Shown here one piece after another: positions 22,301 through 34,554 of a stretch of DNA of 64,000 nt; position 1 is the first letter of the stretch, and each line of letters starts with the position of its first letter. This stretch comes from Meghimatium bilineatum (taxonomy: Eukaryota > Mollusca > Gastropoda > Stylommatophora > Philomycidae): positions 59,486,883-59,550,882 of the forward strand of contig CM067298.1 of assembly GCA_034231615.1 (NCBI GenBank). The letters run 5' to 3'. The position numbers and the translations under genes were made by a program. The notes beneath the pieces were generated by a model that saw only the letters and a program-made list of their open reading frames with translations, was not told the DNA's origin and made no database searches.

Positions 22301-22306
22301 TTTATT
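22301..22306 (-). terminator. Candidate poly(A) signal of the host gene
   Basis: TTTATT on the plus strand is AATAAA on the minus strand, about 560 nt after the TGA at 22869. In AT-rich DNA this hexamer occurs often by chance, so it is only a candidate. Confidence 0.3.
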
Positions 22307-22866
22307 TCAAAGAACTCAAGATAGTTATTTTTAATTTTGTTTTCTAGACGGAAGAAAAGATGTAAAATAACTTTCTTCAAATTGTTAGAATCTTACTCTT
22401 CTGCATCAATTATTATTCATCCAACCCAATATTAGTCATGAATAGAGCGGTTATTTTAAGTTGCTGCATGTTTCCCCATTGTTTTACAGAGATGCCCCTG
22501 TGGGCCACAATTTTGTTCTATGACAGTCCTGTAGCATGTGCCCTGGTTTTTGTGTTTGTGCTCTGTAAATGCAGGCTGCAGAGTCACTGATGCTGATTCA
22601 TTATGTGTTTTTAGTCTTCAGTGTTATATAACATGTCTGTATACAATTCACAATATCTCAGACTTGGCTCATATCTCACTTCTGGTTCACAATGTCTCAT
22701 ATTTAGTTTAAAATTTCTCAGACTTGATACACAATATCTCAGATTACAATATCACTTTCGAAACTGCTTCTCACAGGTCATCTAGTCTGATTTATAATGT
22801 TATAATTGCACAGCATATACTAGCATAGTCACCCCTCCATGTCATTTATGCTAGTATATGCTTCTT

Positions 22867-23064
22867 TCACAAATCTGTCATTAATGTCACCTTCCTCTCC
22901 ATTCTTTTCTCAGACATCAACATCGATAAGTGTGGACTAGCTGTGCTATGAGATGATGATGTACTGTTGTTCCTTGCCCTCTCCACTGTGATAACTTGAT
23001 TTACTGAACCTGAAGAATTGGACACTTTCCTTGTAACTGGCTCAATTCTTGTAAATGAAGTCTC
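22867..23064 (-). CDS. Host gene exon 8 (terminal coding exon in this window)
   Basis: After a CCTTTAG acceptor the exon starts in phase 0 with ETSFTRIEPVTRKVSNSS, matching the phase-0 donor of exon 7. It encodes 65 residues and ends MTDL-TGA. It is rich in Ser/Thr/Asn with a basic segment (MSEKRMERKV) near the end. No PDZ-ligand or lipid-attachment motif is obvious at the C-terminus. Support comes from phase, splice signal and open frame. The 13.9-kb intron before it could hide other exons, so direct joining to exon 7 is an inference. Confidence 0.78.
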   Translation of the reverse strand, partial: ETSFTRIEPVTRKVSNSSGSVNQVITVERARNNSTSSSHSTASPHLSMLMSEKRMERKVTLMTDL

Positions 23065-23096
23065 CTAAAGGAAATGAACATGAATTTAAATATAGA

Positions 23097-23180
23097 ACAA
23101 TTATATAAAAAATGTATCCCAATAGGATCACCGAATGTATAAATATAAAAATTGTATCCCAATAGGATCACCGAATGTAT
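23097..23180. repeat. Tandem duplication, about 43 bp, two copies
   Basis: TTGTATCCCAATAGGATCAC and CGAATGTATAAA occur twice in succession, just inside the intron upstream of exon 8. Confidence 0.92.
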
Positions 23181-23974
23181 AAAGTAGCTTCACTGTTCAT
23201 TCTAGGGTTTTTAAATTTTCATTTGATAATTTAAAGATGAATATTACTATGAAAGTCATAAATGTGGATCTACCGGTATGTGGATTCTTGCGATGAAATA
23301 TGGATAAATGTGGAAAATTTCATGTGATAGAGATGAGACAAGCAATAGAAGAAACAAATAAATATTAAAGATTTAAAATATTAAATAACTGCACTGAATC
23401 TGTTTAGATCAAAACAGCAACATTTTGCATTTATGTTTGACAATCGATAATATTTAGATTGATAGAAAATCTATGAACCTAACAGACAAGAAATTAAAAC
23501 CAAGGATAATGAAGCTTTGTTTCACTGGAAACACACAGAAATCAACATTTTGACCAGAAGGCATTTTTTGCGAACACAACAATAGTACGCAACGTGTAAA
23601 GGTCAGAAATGCCTATAATCCCATCACAATAATAAATGACAAGGCTTGTCATAGTTTTTTGTCAGCAAAAAATTATAATCAAAAAAGACGTACTGCATTT
23701 TTTAGTCATGGTTTTTTTTGCCTCCTATATCAAACATGAAATGCTGCTGATGGACAGTCTCCGAATGTCTATTCCATTTTTAGTACTGTTTTTTACTATC
23801 AACATCAAAGATTTTATGTTCTCATTTTTTTTTCTTTTCACTGCATATATCATATGTTACAATTTCACTAAGATAGCTAGTAATTTTAGTTTTTCTTTAG
23901 CTAAGATTCCAGTTCTGGTGGACCAGTGAAAATAACTTAGCAGGCCATATTTTGACCACTTCTAATAAAAACCA
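23181..23974. other. Intron sequence, nothing recognised
   Basis: AT-rich with T-runs. An open frame at 23636-23929 is Phe-rich, low-complexity and has no known motif. Confidence 0.4.
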
Positions 23975-24590
23975 TTGTTAATAATATACCAATTCCATAA
24001 TATTTGTGGGAAAGATCTAAAGATAGTAAGAAATATGTATTGGGCACACACTGCTGCGATGAGAGTTGACAGTACTATAGGAAAATATCAAAAGATAAAA
24101 ATGGGCATCATACAAGAATGCGTACTGTCAACAGGTTTTTTTCTCCATGTATACAGAAGATTTGTGAAATATAGAAAATATGCCAGGAATAGCTGTTGGA
24201 GGTTACAACTGAATATAACAAGATATGCTGATGATACAGTACTTATTGCAAGGAGAGAACAAGAACTACATGCTCAGTTAGACATAGTAATGTAAAAAGG
24301 TGAAAACAAAAAGCTCAACCTAAACTAAAAAGATAACAGAAGCAATGGTTGTCTCAAAGAAATATGCATCACCTAGATGCAGTAGGATGCAAAATTAAAT
24401 CAAGTGGATAAAGTCAAGTATCCTCATACCACCATTTTAACATCAGATGGCCAGTGCTCCATTGAGATTGGTTAGCACAAGTCGAATTAGCATTTAAAAA
24501 AATGGAGGACATTCTATGTAATAGGGTACTATCAAAGATTATGTTAATTCAAGTCCTATATTGTTACAACAAACCAATTCTTTTTTTATA
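23975..24590 (+). pseudogene. LINE reverse transcriptase remnant (RTE-like)
   Basis: The frame reads GKDLKIVRNMYWAHTAAMRV, KMGIIQECVLSTGFFLHVY and RYADDTVLIARREQELHAQL, the last including the YADD box. After several stops, VDKVKYPHTTILTSDGQC matches the usual KYLG..ITSDG region. This YWAQTAAMRV type is common in marine invertebrates. It is antisense to the host gene. Confidence 0.88.
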
Positions 24591-24599
24591 GATGTTAAG

Positions 24600-24800
24600 C
24601 ATAAACTGCAAAAAAAGAAAACAATTATGGAAAAGATTGATAGATAATATCAAGACCATCCTGAATAAATATGGCCACACCTCAACCAAAGCAACACATC
24701 TTTCTCTGGATTGCAGACCACATCTTCTTCACAAACCCCTAAGCTCAACAACATGTGTGGAAGCTACAACACCACCACCTGGGGATAGGCAATAGTCTGT
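24600..24800 (+). pseudogene. LINE C-terminal fragment (TLCYQCQTW type)
   Basis: KRLIDNIKTILNKYGHTSTKATHLSLDCR closely follows the end of the LINE at 15718-15945. It abuts the RTE-like remnant to the left, so two LINE types are fused here. Confidence 0.8.
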
Positions 24801-25624
24801 TAAAAGATCTGAAGGTTAACATCTACTTAGGTACACAGACATTGCAAATGTGATGTGCATGATACAGGCATTTATATGGAATCATTAGAACAGGTTGCCA
24901 AGTATCATGCAGCATGGGAGGGAAAAGATCAAGAATGGTATAAAGACAGAGGAGAAAGTGATTGCAGTTATTTCAAGTTCTGCCCATCTAAAAAGACATA
25001 CAACAGCACATGATTGTTTAAGCTGGCCTTTGATTCATTGTACATACTTTGGAAGACTGTGGCTCAGATTATTCTTGTGAGTCATACCCATCATCGCCAT
25101 GGATTGTTGATTATATTTCTTATAGCACAACAATAATATCGTCTGGAAACAGGGAAAGGTGCCTACTAATTCAATCATATTATGAAATTCAACTACTGTT
25201 TACATTACATATTTTTCCTGTGTTACTGCAGTCCAGCTCCTTGCTTCCAGTCTGTCATATTTTTTTTCCCATACATTCTGGAATTCTATTTGTCTAACTC
25301 AATTAGAAGTTTTCATAGAAATGTTACACCATTTATAAAGTTTGTTACTAATATTCTTTTTATCACATGTAACGAAAAAGAAAAAAAAGGACAGTAAATA
25401 CTTTTAGGGTATTAGTACTAAAGTTGACTCCTGTAAAACTTGACAAAACAAAATCCTAACTATAAACTCAACAATAAAGTAGTCACTAAACCATAAACTC
25501 AACTATTCTAGGCCTCATTATTAAGCTCTGTCCCCAAAAGGTCCCTATTTTTTTCTAATAATTTAATTAGATACTTTTTAATCTCCCTATTCTTCCCACC
25601 TATTGTGGATTCTGGTTCCATCAT
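24801..25624. other. Intron sequence, nothing recognised
   Basis: Short open frames exist (24895-25080, 25049-25397) without recognisable motifs. Confidence 0.4.
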
Positions 25625-25795
25625 ACATTAAGGTGAAAGAAGCAGAGGAGAACAAAGAAAAGCATGGACAGACTACATCAAGGGCTGGAGAGGACAATAT
25701 TTGTCCTCACTTGTCCACATTGTTGAAGATAGAAATCATGGGAGCACCATGTTAATGCATCCGATGTGATACCCTATGACCATGACGAGCTAGAG
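25625..25795 (+). pseudogene. LINE C-terminal fragment
   Basis: GERSRGEQRKAWTDYIKGWRG and LVHIVEDRNHGS match the last part of the 8416-8830 LINE. The frame then breaks at the expected end (GTGATACCCTATGACCATGA). Confidence 0.8.
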
Positions 25796-26204
25796 TTTAT
25801 AGATAGATAGATTTTCAAGGGTATATTTAATAAATCATAAATTTCTTTCTATAATCACAATCTATCCTGTTCTCTTCAACAAGTCTATTCTTTGTCCTTC
25901 CCACTTTCTTCTGTTGAGACTCCAGTCCTGTAGCGATATACTCATCACCTTATAGAGGAATAATTCTGTACTTCAGTCGGAAATAACCACTAAATTCTAT
26001 ATTCCCGTCATATTCAGAATAAAGAGTAATTTAATGAAGATATACTGAAAGAGGGAAGCATATACTATACAGGTCATTGCTATTCACCTTTTTAAAAAAT
26101 ATTTTTAGGTGCCAGTAGTACAATCAATTGTATTACTAGTACAATGTCAAGTTGGGTTTAGGCTGAGAGTTTACTACCATCTCGGCTACCAATCTGACAA
26201 TAAA

Positions 26205-26640
26205 GACATATCAACATCATTAAGCGCCATCTCCGCAATGAAGGTTGACTGCAACAGATGTCCAACATCCTATGTCTCATGCTTTGGTAGTGAACTATTG
26301 AAGACTGTAACCTGTCCATCTCAAGATATTCCCTCCCACTTGTATCTCTGCCTATCTTTTGCTCACCTCCCCCTCAACTCTACCTTCAAGTAAAACAAGA
26401 TGTTATATCTTTTAATATGTCCATAATACTTTATTTGTTTGATTTTCACTTTCTTTAATATCTATTTTGTTTTAATATGAAGTGTTATCAGAGTCTCTTT
26501 GTTTTCTTCTCTTTCCATAAGGTTCCTATTCTTCTATATATTCACATCTCAAAGGCATCAATTCTGTCTTTTAGTGGATTATTTATTATCCATGTTTCTA
26601 AGCCATACATTAATATAGAATTGATGTTGTAATATGTTGT
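26205..26640 (-). pseudogene. LINE C-terminal fragment, paired with 38215-38625
   Basis: Reading the minus strand, YGLETWIINNPLKDRIDAFE and YRRIG resemble the YGSETW..K..I.AFEM..YRR block after LINE RT domains. The nucleotide sequence (GCGCCATCTCCGCAATGAAG to TAAGCCATACATTAATATA) recurs at 38215-38625 in the same orientation with moderate divergence. Confidence 0.8.
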
Positions 26641-27500
26641 TTGTTTGTTAACCCCAGGAAGTACAAGCGATTAGCTCTTATTTCCTATATGCAATGGGGA
26701 GTCTCTGAGCTTTCTTTCATACCCAGGAGACTTCACCTTTCAGCTTGGTGCAATGCCTATTGAAGGAGCCTTCAACTTGGATGAGGTACATGAGACGAGA
26801 CAAGGCGAGCTGATAGTTTGCTTGGGTCACCCATTGTTTATCTATCCTCTGATGAGGCGCTTTGCAGCCAGCGAGATGTTCTTCGTGTAGGAAGACCATT
26901 CAATTACCACCCTTTGTGTCCCTAGGTCCCAGACCTAATTTCTTCTGTATGAGCCATGTTGGGTAAAGGTGATGGTCGAAATAGACTCAGGGTTTATACA
27001 CCTTCCTAGACGAGGTGCTGGTTTGCCAAACATGTCAGTGCTCTGGGATATGACCTGTGCATTATTCATGCACTTGCCCCGTCTGCTTAAGATTGCCTTT
27101 CAATCCATCGCCAGACGCTTTGTGTATTTTTATTCTTCATCCTTGCGTATATTACCCAAATTAGTGGGCAAAATATGAAACTCAGATAAGGAACTTTGCA
27201 GTGGGCCCTTGGGTACTGAACCCAATTCTCTCTGTATGAGCCGTGTTGGGCAACAGCGGATAGTCAAGTTGGGCTATGCTTACAGTGTTGTTAGAGACTT
27301 GTGCCCCCTCTACATTTCCCAGTGTCCAGAGTTCGAGTCTCAACACTGCTTCGGTCAGACGATTGAACAATGTGCTACCCAATATTTGTTCACTGCTTGT
27401 CCTCTGTGCAACGGGGAGCTGTATTCAAAGTTTTTTTTCATACCTGCATGTTCAGGGGTGCATTTCAAGTCAGTGTATCCAATACCTGAGTCATGACTCC
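26641..27500. repeat. Degenerate dispersed repeats (F and others)
   Basis: A copy of repeat F is at 26650-26770. The phrase TCTGTATGAGCCRTGTTGGG occurs twice (near 26945 and 27230) with related flanks. At 27400-27480 a further F-like piece is visible. The longer open frames across this block (27209-27567, both strands) carry no motif and are taken as chance. Confidence 0.55.
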
Positions 27501-28084
27501 TACTTTGAATGAGGTCAGTTGTGATGGGGCATGTGGGCTTCTGTGTGTTCTCAAGCAAGAACAGCACTTACGCCAATTGGTCTCGTGCTGGACTATTGTA
27601 GCTTCATTGCCACTGAATTGGTTCATGTACACTACGCTGTCCTCTAGCATGTGTTGTCTTTTCCAGATTCAGTGTGTAATCGTAAGATCACCGTATGTTA
27701 GAGACATTGGCATTGGTTGCACTTCCAATGTTTCTACTTTTTAGGTGGGCTGAGATGGAATGCACAGATGCCTTGCATCATTGTCGACAGTGATGTTGGA
27801 CGTGATGGCATAGAGGTTTCTGAGATATTTCTTATATCTTTGCAGGCAATTCTCATTCCATCTACAACATTCACATTCATGGACACGAACCTAAAAATGT
27901 TGGCCAGGAATACAGCAAGAGCAGCTGTATTTATGTTTCCAGGGTGCACCACAAGGAGGTACTTTTAGGATCTTGGATATCAGCTAACCCTGGGCCCGCA
28001 CTAGAGCAATGTGAGACCCTTTGTATCCCATGTTGTAAGTATAACCAGAAGGTCGACTTAATTAAATATGAGAATATCATGTAT
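27501..28084. other. Intron sequence, nothing recognised
   Basis: Overlapping open frames lie on both strands (27493-27968 and 27734-27952). None has domain-like sequence or matching splice sites. Confidence 0.4.
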
Positions 28085-28255
28085 AAATTACAGATAATCA
28101 TCATGTGACATATTCTTTCCTTATGAAATCTCTGATCACTCCGCAATTCTGAGCGAGTTGATCTGCGAGTTGATCCGCTAATAGAGACATGTTAAACAAC
28201 TTTATATATTAATGCACCATCATCGTCTTGGCGCCTCAAATAATCTGTACAAGAT
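28085..28255 (-). repeat. LINE 3' tail copy
   Basis: Minus-strand sequence such as CGCCAAGACGATGATGGTGC and the GAATATGTCACATGATGA block match 40700-40830 and 41540-41600 (minus) and 56580-56720 (plus). They appear to be the end of the LINE that encodes IFPVAIYGSEVW at 56.4 kb. Confidence 0.72.
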
Positions 28256-28261
28256 AACAGG

Positions 28262-28525
28262 TCATTCTTTCTTCTTCCGTGTGTTCTTAAACCCCCTACA
28301 GATTAGCAGGAAGTAGTCTGAAGAACGAAATGCATTATAGCATGGTTTAAAGATTTGATGCGATATTTGTGTCTTTTAGCCTAACAAATTTGCCTTCCAC
28401 ATGACTCCTGGGTCATCTTGACCCTTATGTAATCGAACAGCGAACTCCACCTTATGACCTCTTACGACATGCATATAACGTAAACAGTGTTGCTATTCTC
28501 TGCTGCTCTTTCGGGCCCTGGAAAA
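28262..28525 (-). repeat. SINE-C copy
   Basis: It starts with the TTCTTCTTC tail, then GATTAGCAGGAAGTAGTCTG and TCATCTTGACCCTTATGTAA, and ends in TCTTTCGGGCCCTGG (5' end). It is the reverse of the copy at 13925. Confidence 0.85.
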
Positions 28526-28639
28526 ACATGGACGGAGAAGTTATTAACATGTCCTCATATTTGTAGATTGTTTCTTGAGAGTGTGCACAAAAACCAACAA
28601 AAATTATCACTTTAATTTCTATTTCTAGTTTGCTATTTT

Positions 28640-30070
28640 GTGCTTCTCAACAAACTGTATCTTTTTTGCTAAAAGTGAAGAAAAACTGCAACAAATAATC
28701 AACAGAGTATCAGAAAGCAAAAATAAAGGACAGCATAAATCAAAGACTGAAGTGATGGTTATGTCTAAGAAGCAGAATACTCCAGCAAGTAACATCAATA
28801 TGAGCAGCTCAACAATAAAACAAGTTCACAAATTTAAATACTTGGGATACCTTGTAACATCAGATGGAAAAATACATAGCAGAAACATGAAATAGAATCA
28901 GACAGGCAAAAGATGATTTTCACAAAATGATAAATATCCTGTGCAACAGGTCTTTTTCAAGGATGATGATGAAATAATCATCTGTATAGCATAAACATCT
29001 TAACAACATTTAGCCTTTCTAACAAAAGCATAGATTCTCAGTTGAGTAATTGAGATGACACACATGCATATGGTTTGCTGTCTTAAAGGTATGGTTGTGC
29101 TGAGGGGCTTTAAGGAATCTGTTTTAGTCCCCGAAGGGAGGCAATGTGGCAGTATCCCATGAAATCACATCCCGTCAGGATTGCAGCATATACCTCTGGA
29201 CCAACTAGTTCATCATTCTTCTAACCGGATCTATTGATCCATCTGCAGTGATGGAATTCACTGGTTCTCTCTGTCATCTATTGGAACAATTTCGCAGAAG
29301 ACAAAAGTAATAAATCGAGACAAGATATGCAGTGACAATGAGATTTTCACAAGTAACAGGTTGTCAGCCCATCCCCCAACTTTCCTTAGTCGCTTCCTGC
29401 GACCTGCCTAAAAATAAGATAATGGCCCTGTTCTTTGTACCCTGTGCTAGAAGCGCGGGCCCCAGTTTCCAATGTGTGGTCCTTCAATGCTACATAGAGC
29501 CACTATTGTCTTATGGAAGTGAATCATGGACAATAAATAAACAAATAAGTAGGAAATTAGGCCACAGAGATGTTGTTCTTCAGACAAATGATGAGAATGC
29601 CATGGACAGCTAGAAAAACTAATGAGGACATATTAAGGTAGATTGACACCAAAAGAAAGTTTCAACAGCCCAAAAAAATAGTATACATTTTTTAGCAAAT
29701 CATGAGAAGAGGAAGTTTGGAATACAGTGTAATGACAAATACTTCTTCTTCAGCACTCATTCTCAAACTCCCACTGAATCTCTCTTGTAGCAGGACAATG
29801 GTCCAACTAGATTTCCAGTAGGATGTAGTTCAGATAATGGAATTGCGTTGTGTCACAATTTTATTTGCGCCAATGACCCGACACATCCATCTTCGGCAGG
29901 ATGACAGATACAATTTGAGGAGAAAAGAGAAAGAGGACATCAAAGAGATAACATGATGGATAGTTTGACATCATGGCATGGAAGAAAGTCAGCACTGGTG
30001 CTGATACATATTACTGCAGATAGAATGTTGTGTAGATCAGTGACCATCAAATCTACCCAACATATGGCAC
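28640..30070 (+). pseudogene. RTE-like LINE, interrupted by SINE-A
   Basis: The order of motifs on the plus strand follows one LINE ORF. These are KSEEKLQQIINRVSESKNKG and KVHKFKYLGYLVTSDGK (28638-28890), LQCYIEPLLSYGSESWTINK (29490-29545), ANHEKRKFGIQCNDKY (near 29700-29740) and, after the SINE, LTSWHGRKSALVLIHITADR (29970-30030). Stops and frameshifts are frequent. A block at 28985-29475 has no LINE match and may be another, unrecognised insertion. It lies in the intron between exons 7 and 8, antisense to the gene. Confidence 0.85.
29743..29900 (-). repeat. SINE-A copy with target duplication
   Basis: A 158-bp reverse copy runs from TTCTTCTTCAGCACTCATTC to CACATCCATCTTCGGCAGG. It is flanked by ATGACAAATAC and ATGACAGATAC, an 11-bp target duplication with one difference. 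It sits inside the LINE above. Confidence 0.9.
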
Positions 30071-30466
30071 ATGTTTTTTTATCACTTCTAGTCAATCCAG
30101 TTTTTCCTTCATCTTCCATTTATGATAGTTTCTATTTTCATGTTCTAAGCTCTTGCAACTGGGAGTGTTTGGTCCATTCATACCTTTTATTTTTCTATAC
30201 ATTTCAAAACAGTGTCACCACAGAACTTCTGATGCTTTCATTTCTGATGTAATCTCTGATTACTTTACTCCTTATCTCTTCTTACACAAGACAAGTTTCT
30301 TCTCATTCAAATACAAAATACACAAAAAGTTATCAACATTGTATATGTTAAAGATAATAATATCAAAGATCACTTAAGCAGACATGGATACATTTGTCTA
30401 CTTTAACATATCAATGTTTAAAATGAAGTCATGTGATCACTTGACAGAAACTAAAACTCTCTAAAT

Positions 30467-30760
30467 CAATGGTTCTCAACTTTTCTTAGCCCATGTCCCC
30501 CTTTTGGAATACATTTTCTTCCATGGTGGCACCTAAAAAACCTATAAAAATGGAAGAAAAAAATTTACAGCATTGATCTTTCCTTACAATCCACTAAAGT
30601 TGTTTCTTCAATATTTATCGCTATAATTCTTTTTTTTTTCATTGAAGTGGTCACTTTCATGTGGATGGATCTGTAGCCCCCAATTTCAAAACTTTTGTGT
30701 GGACCCAATGCAAGCCTATGTGGCCCCTAAGGGTCCATATGCTTCTGTTGAGAACCACAG
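30467..30760. mobile_element. hAT-type MITE, 294 bp
   Basis: The ends are inverted: CAATGGTTCTCAAC on the left and GTTGAGAACCACAG on the right, close to the widespread hAT end CAGTGGTTCTCAAC. Flanking 8-mers CTCTAAAT and CTTCATAT match at 5 of 8 positions. The inside is non-coding. Confidence 0.78.
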
Positions 30761-30770
30761 CTTCATATCA

Positions 30771-31184
30771 TATTTAAAATTAACAGTTGCAGTCATGCAA
30801 GATAATAAGAACACTTCACATTCAAGATGAAATGACTTTAATAAAATAAATATCACACAAAATTTAGTGTATAAAACAACAAGTTGGCAGATGATAAGCA
30901 AACAAGTATAGCATAATGCATGCATGAGTTATCTGTGGATGTGTTTCATGCAAAAACCACATCCAACAATGGAAAATAGTAGATTTCATGCACAGTGAAT
31001 TTGGTCATGCTTCACAGAAATTCTTATGGTGAGTAATTGTATAACTAAATGAACAATGAAAAAATATATACAGAAAAGTTTTAGGTAAGCACCACAAAAA
31101 TATTTTTATGATTTAGTCTTCATGGGAATGAATAATGAGTAGGAAGCATTGAAAAAAAAATAGTAAGACAAAATGTCACTGGAG
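30771..31184. other. Intron sequence, nothing recognised
   Basis: AT-rich, without motifs. Confidence 0.4.
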
Positions 31185-31650
31185 GAGTTTATAAAAATCT
31201 GATGTCACTGAGTTTTTGTATAATCTGATGTCACTGACTGCATTTGTAAAATCATGTGTCATTGAGAGAGTTTGCAAAATTTGATACCACTGAGTTTATA
31301 AATCTGATGTCAGAGAGTTTGTAAATATCTAATGTCAAATAGTTCATAAATCAGATGTTACCGATTTCATAAAATATGATGTCATTAAATTAGCTTGTAA
31401 AATTCTGATGTCAATGAATTTGTAAAATCTAATATCATGGAGCCTGTAAAATTTGATGTCACCGACTGAGCTAGTAAAATTTAATGTCACTAAGTTTGTA
31501 AAATCTGATGTCACTGAATTTGTAAAATTTAATGTCACTAAGTTTGTAAGATCTGATGTCACTGAGTTTGTAAAATCAAATGTCACTGCGTTTGTAAAAT
31601 ATGATGTCACTGAGTTGTAAAACATGATGTCACTGAATCTTTATATCTGA
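31185..31650. repeat. Minisatellite, about 24-bp unit, roughly 18-20 diverged copies
   Basis: Units of the type CTGATGTCACTGAGTTTGTA recur with many substitutions and length changes. On the minus strand the period of 24 keeps a Thr/Asn/Ser/Val frame open (31625-31344), which is a by-product. Confidence 0.93.
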
Positions 31651-32242
31651 TGCTGTTTACAATTTACTTAAAGATTTTTTGGTTTGAAAAACTTGTAAAT
31701 ACCTTATTTATGTATTAAATAGGTAATTCTATTTTATACCAAAGTGACCCATTTGTTTTTATTGGTATTGGTTATGGGCCAGAATCACTGAACTCTGGGC
31801 AGACCCTTTGGTGCTCAGTTTCCCACAGCAGATGATGAAATTATACATACTGATGGGTTCCTGAGGCCTGCTAGTGAAACATTCCTCTTGCTCCTACCTG
31901 TAGTTCTACTACCAAATTTAATATTTAATTCTTCAAATCTCAACCTTGATGTTTCATAAATCATGGTGTCTGTATCCAGCAGGCACTCATGAACTGTTTC
32001 AGCACATATCCCTTATACATTGTTAAAATCCTGTCTATTGGTGTCTGGAATGCAAGTCTGCTCTCTCATTACTATGAAAACCAGCATTTGCTGGTTAACT
32101 TTTATTGCTGACCTGTTCTTGATTCTAATGTTGGTGACAAGCTCTTCAGCTAATACCAAAAGTTAAATACAGTGATACAGTGTTTAGTGTACTATGTTCA
32201 AACAACACCAAATTTACAGAGGTTAAAATTAACTCACTGTCT
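31651..32242. other. Intron sequence, nothing recognised
   Basis: No motif or repeat partner was found in this window. Confidence 0.4.
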
Positions 32243-32520
32243 TCTTCTTCTTCTTCTGCATTAGTTCTCAAACTCCTGCAGATTAGCAGGATGTAGTCCA
32301 GAGAACGGAATGTGTTGTATCATGGTTTACAGCATTGCTGCAATATCTGCACCTTTCGGCCTGACACATCCGACTTCAGCATGGCTTTGGGTCACTGACC
32401 CTATATGGGATGGGACAGCCAACTCCATGCCATAACTTCCTTAGTCGCCTTTTACGACATGCGTGGAAGGTAAACAGTGGTGCTATTCTTTGCTCCTCTT
32501 TTGGGCCCCGGCAACACACA
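32243..32520 (-). repeat. SINE-C copy
   Basis: It runs from a (CTT)n tail and GATTAGCAGGATGTAGTCCA, through CTGACACATCCGACTTCAGC and CCTTTTACGACATGCGTGGA, to TTTTGGGCCCCGGCAACACA. This copy is close to the consensus I infer for the family. Confidence 0.9.
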
Positions 32521-33600
32521 TGTCTAACATGATAAAAATCTGCACTAAACTGGATGTATTGGAAACACATTTTCAGTCTATGTTGGAGCAACTGTGTACC
32601 TATTCTGATGGTACTGTTATCTGAAATTTGAAAGGAACTTATTCCCTAAATGTTGCATGCTGATTCTAACAAAATTTTCAATTTTTCTCATACTCTTAAA
32701 GAAGTGTTTACAGTTTACAAATTGATTCTAACAAACTTTCCAATGTGTCCATGTTTTAAAAGACTTGTTTACATAAGAAACAGTATATAATTATACAAAA
32801 AGTCACGATAAAGACAACTCTTCTACTATTTCATATTGAAGGGGTATGAGATGTTGGAGATCTCAGTGTTACATCTACTAACCACACAGAAATTAAATCT
32901 CCCCTTCTTCAGTAATAAATACCCCCCTCCCAAACACATTATTAAGTCAGGCTCTATCCCGAACAGGATTGAATGGAATATGCATTCACCAGGAGTGATG
33001 TCAGCCACCTTTTACTGTGAGGATAAGATTTCTAACCACTTGAATATATATGCACTTCATTTGTTTTTACGATAATATCTTGTTATTTTTCATTGTTTCT
33101 CTCTCAAAAGACCACATTAATGATTATTTACAAGGGAAACTGTTCAAAAATGTCCACATCTCTACAATTATTTTATGGAAGGAGACAGACTCTAGTCAGA
33201 CTCCATTTCTTTCATTGTTAAAACATGATATAAAAAACAAAATTTAATATGGGACATTTACTAGGACACAAATGCTATCAAATATATTTTCAAATTGTAC
33301 TGAATAATTGTTGAAACATTTTGTAATAATGCAATCTTCTTTGTTGTCATAAATTAGATATCCACTACATTACATACTTTCTTTTCTGTTAACAAACAAG
33401 CAAAGATCTTCAATGCAAACACATGTATCATTTCAACAGCAGCTGACCTCAAATCAAGCCATGGTTAATATTATTACAAATGTTAGTCACAAACAGATAG
33501 GTATCAGTAACAATGCATGCTTCATTTCCAATATCACTTAGTCCTGCACCCAGACTTCTTACATCAATCAAAATATATTCATGATCTCTCACTACTAAAA
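32521..33600. other. Intron sequence, nothing recognised
   Basis: Includes a near-repeat of TGATTCTAACAAA with TTTACA (32655 and 32725). No coding motif was seen. Confidence 0.4.
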
Positions 33601-33860
33601 TAGGAGCAGCATACTGCAGTGGTTAACATTGTGGTTAAAAGTGGCTTTGCATATGAGTGGTCCTGGGCTCATTCCCCAGTTTAGGTGGAAATGTTTTTCA
33701 GATCACAACGGCTCACAGGTAGATCCAGCCTTAAATGGGTACCAGATGAATCCAGGAAGTAAAGACTGTGATGGGGGAGGAGATGGCTACCGCCCTCATA
33801 TAGCAGAGTCACTGAAATATGAGACTGCTAACATCTCACAGCACTATGGCATTAATAAAT
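33601..33860 (+). repeat. tRNA-derived SINE
   Basis: The head ACTGCAGTGGTTAACATTG resembles an A box. GGTCCTGGGCTCATTCC, about 40 bp later, resembles a degenerate B box. The body contains GGCTCACAGGTAGATCCAGC and TGGGTACCAGATGAATCC, which I recall from mollusc-type SINE bodies. It ends near TATGGCATTAATAAATACTA. Confidence 0.72.
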
Positions 33861-34079
33861 ACTATGGGTTGACTTTTATTTTTTTATTTTACTACTAATA
33901 CACAACTCTGGTTTCTCTTATTTAAGTAACAGTAAAGAAAGCTATATCCCCCCCCCCACCCTCTACTGATATGTTACTTCTATCACTGGTTTAAGAATAA
34001 TTTTGATAGCCATGATCTTCTGCCACTCTCTCACCTAACTTAAAAACTTGGTTCAGCTATAATCTCCTTCCTCTCACTG

Positions 34080-34273
34080 CATCCTCAGAACAGGACACAA
34101 ATGACTCCACAACCACATGTGTACAAAAACTAAGATTGGCAACATAACCGTGTGTTCAAGTAGACAGGCACCTCAGACTGAGAAGCCTATGCTTCATAAA
34201 GGTCCTGCCTGTGAACTGTTGTGTCGGACACATTAGCTCAGAGAGACATTGCTAGAAGTTGAGACCTATGGAC

Positions 34274-34316
<43 letters not shown>

Positions 34317-34380
34317 AGAACACGTTAAAGTTTATAGAGGAGGAAACACTTCAAATATAGACACATTCCAAGTGAATGAA
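34080..34380 (+). pseudogene. LINE ORF2 extreme C-terminus, degenerate
   Basis: LRTGHK, then LHNHMCTKTKIGNITVCSSR parallels 11277-11434. The end ACATTCCAAGTGAATGAAAG resembles the LINE tail at 11560-11590. A TG microsatellite has grown inside. Confidence 0.75.
34275..34313. repeat. (TG)n microsatellite
   Basis: Uninterrupted TG repeats over about 38 bp. Confidence 0.97.
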
Positions 34381-34554
34381 AGAAGAACCCCCATCTTCCA
34401 ACACTTTCTAATTATGTGCAAGAAATGGATATGGGGTATTTTCCCATATGGATGTGGAAAGCAAGGGGAAACTACCACATTATTTTCCCAAGAAGAAAGT
34501 CATGGCAACACACAAAAGTAGGCCTACAGTACTTAGTGTTAATATTGATATTGT

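Noticed and set aside
27209..27968. Cluster of overlapping open frames on both strands
   Set aside because: The frames overlap in antisense, lack motifs and splice signals, and fall in degenerate repeats.
33601..33675. Functional tRNA gene
   Set aside because: The A and B boxes are degenerate, no cloverleaf could be drawn, and a SINE body follows directly.
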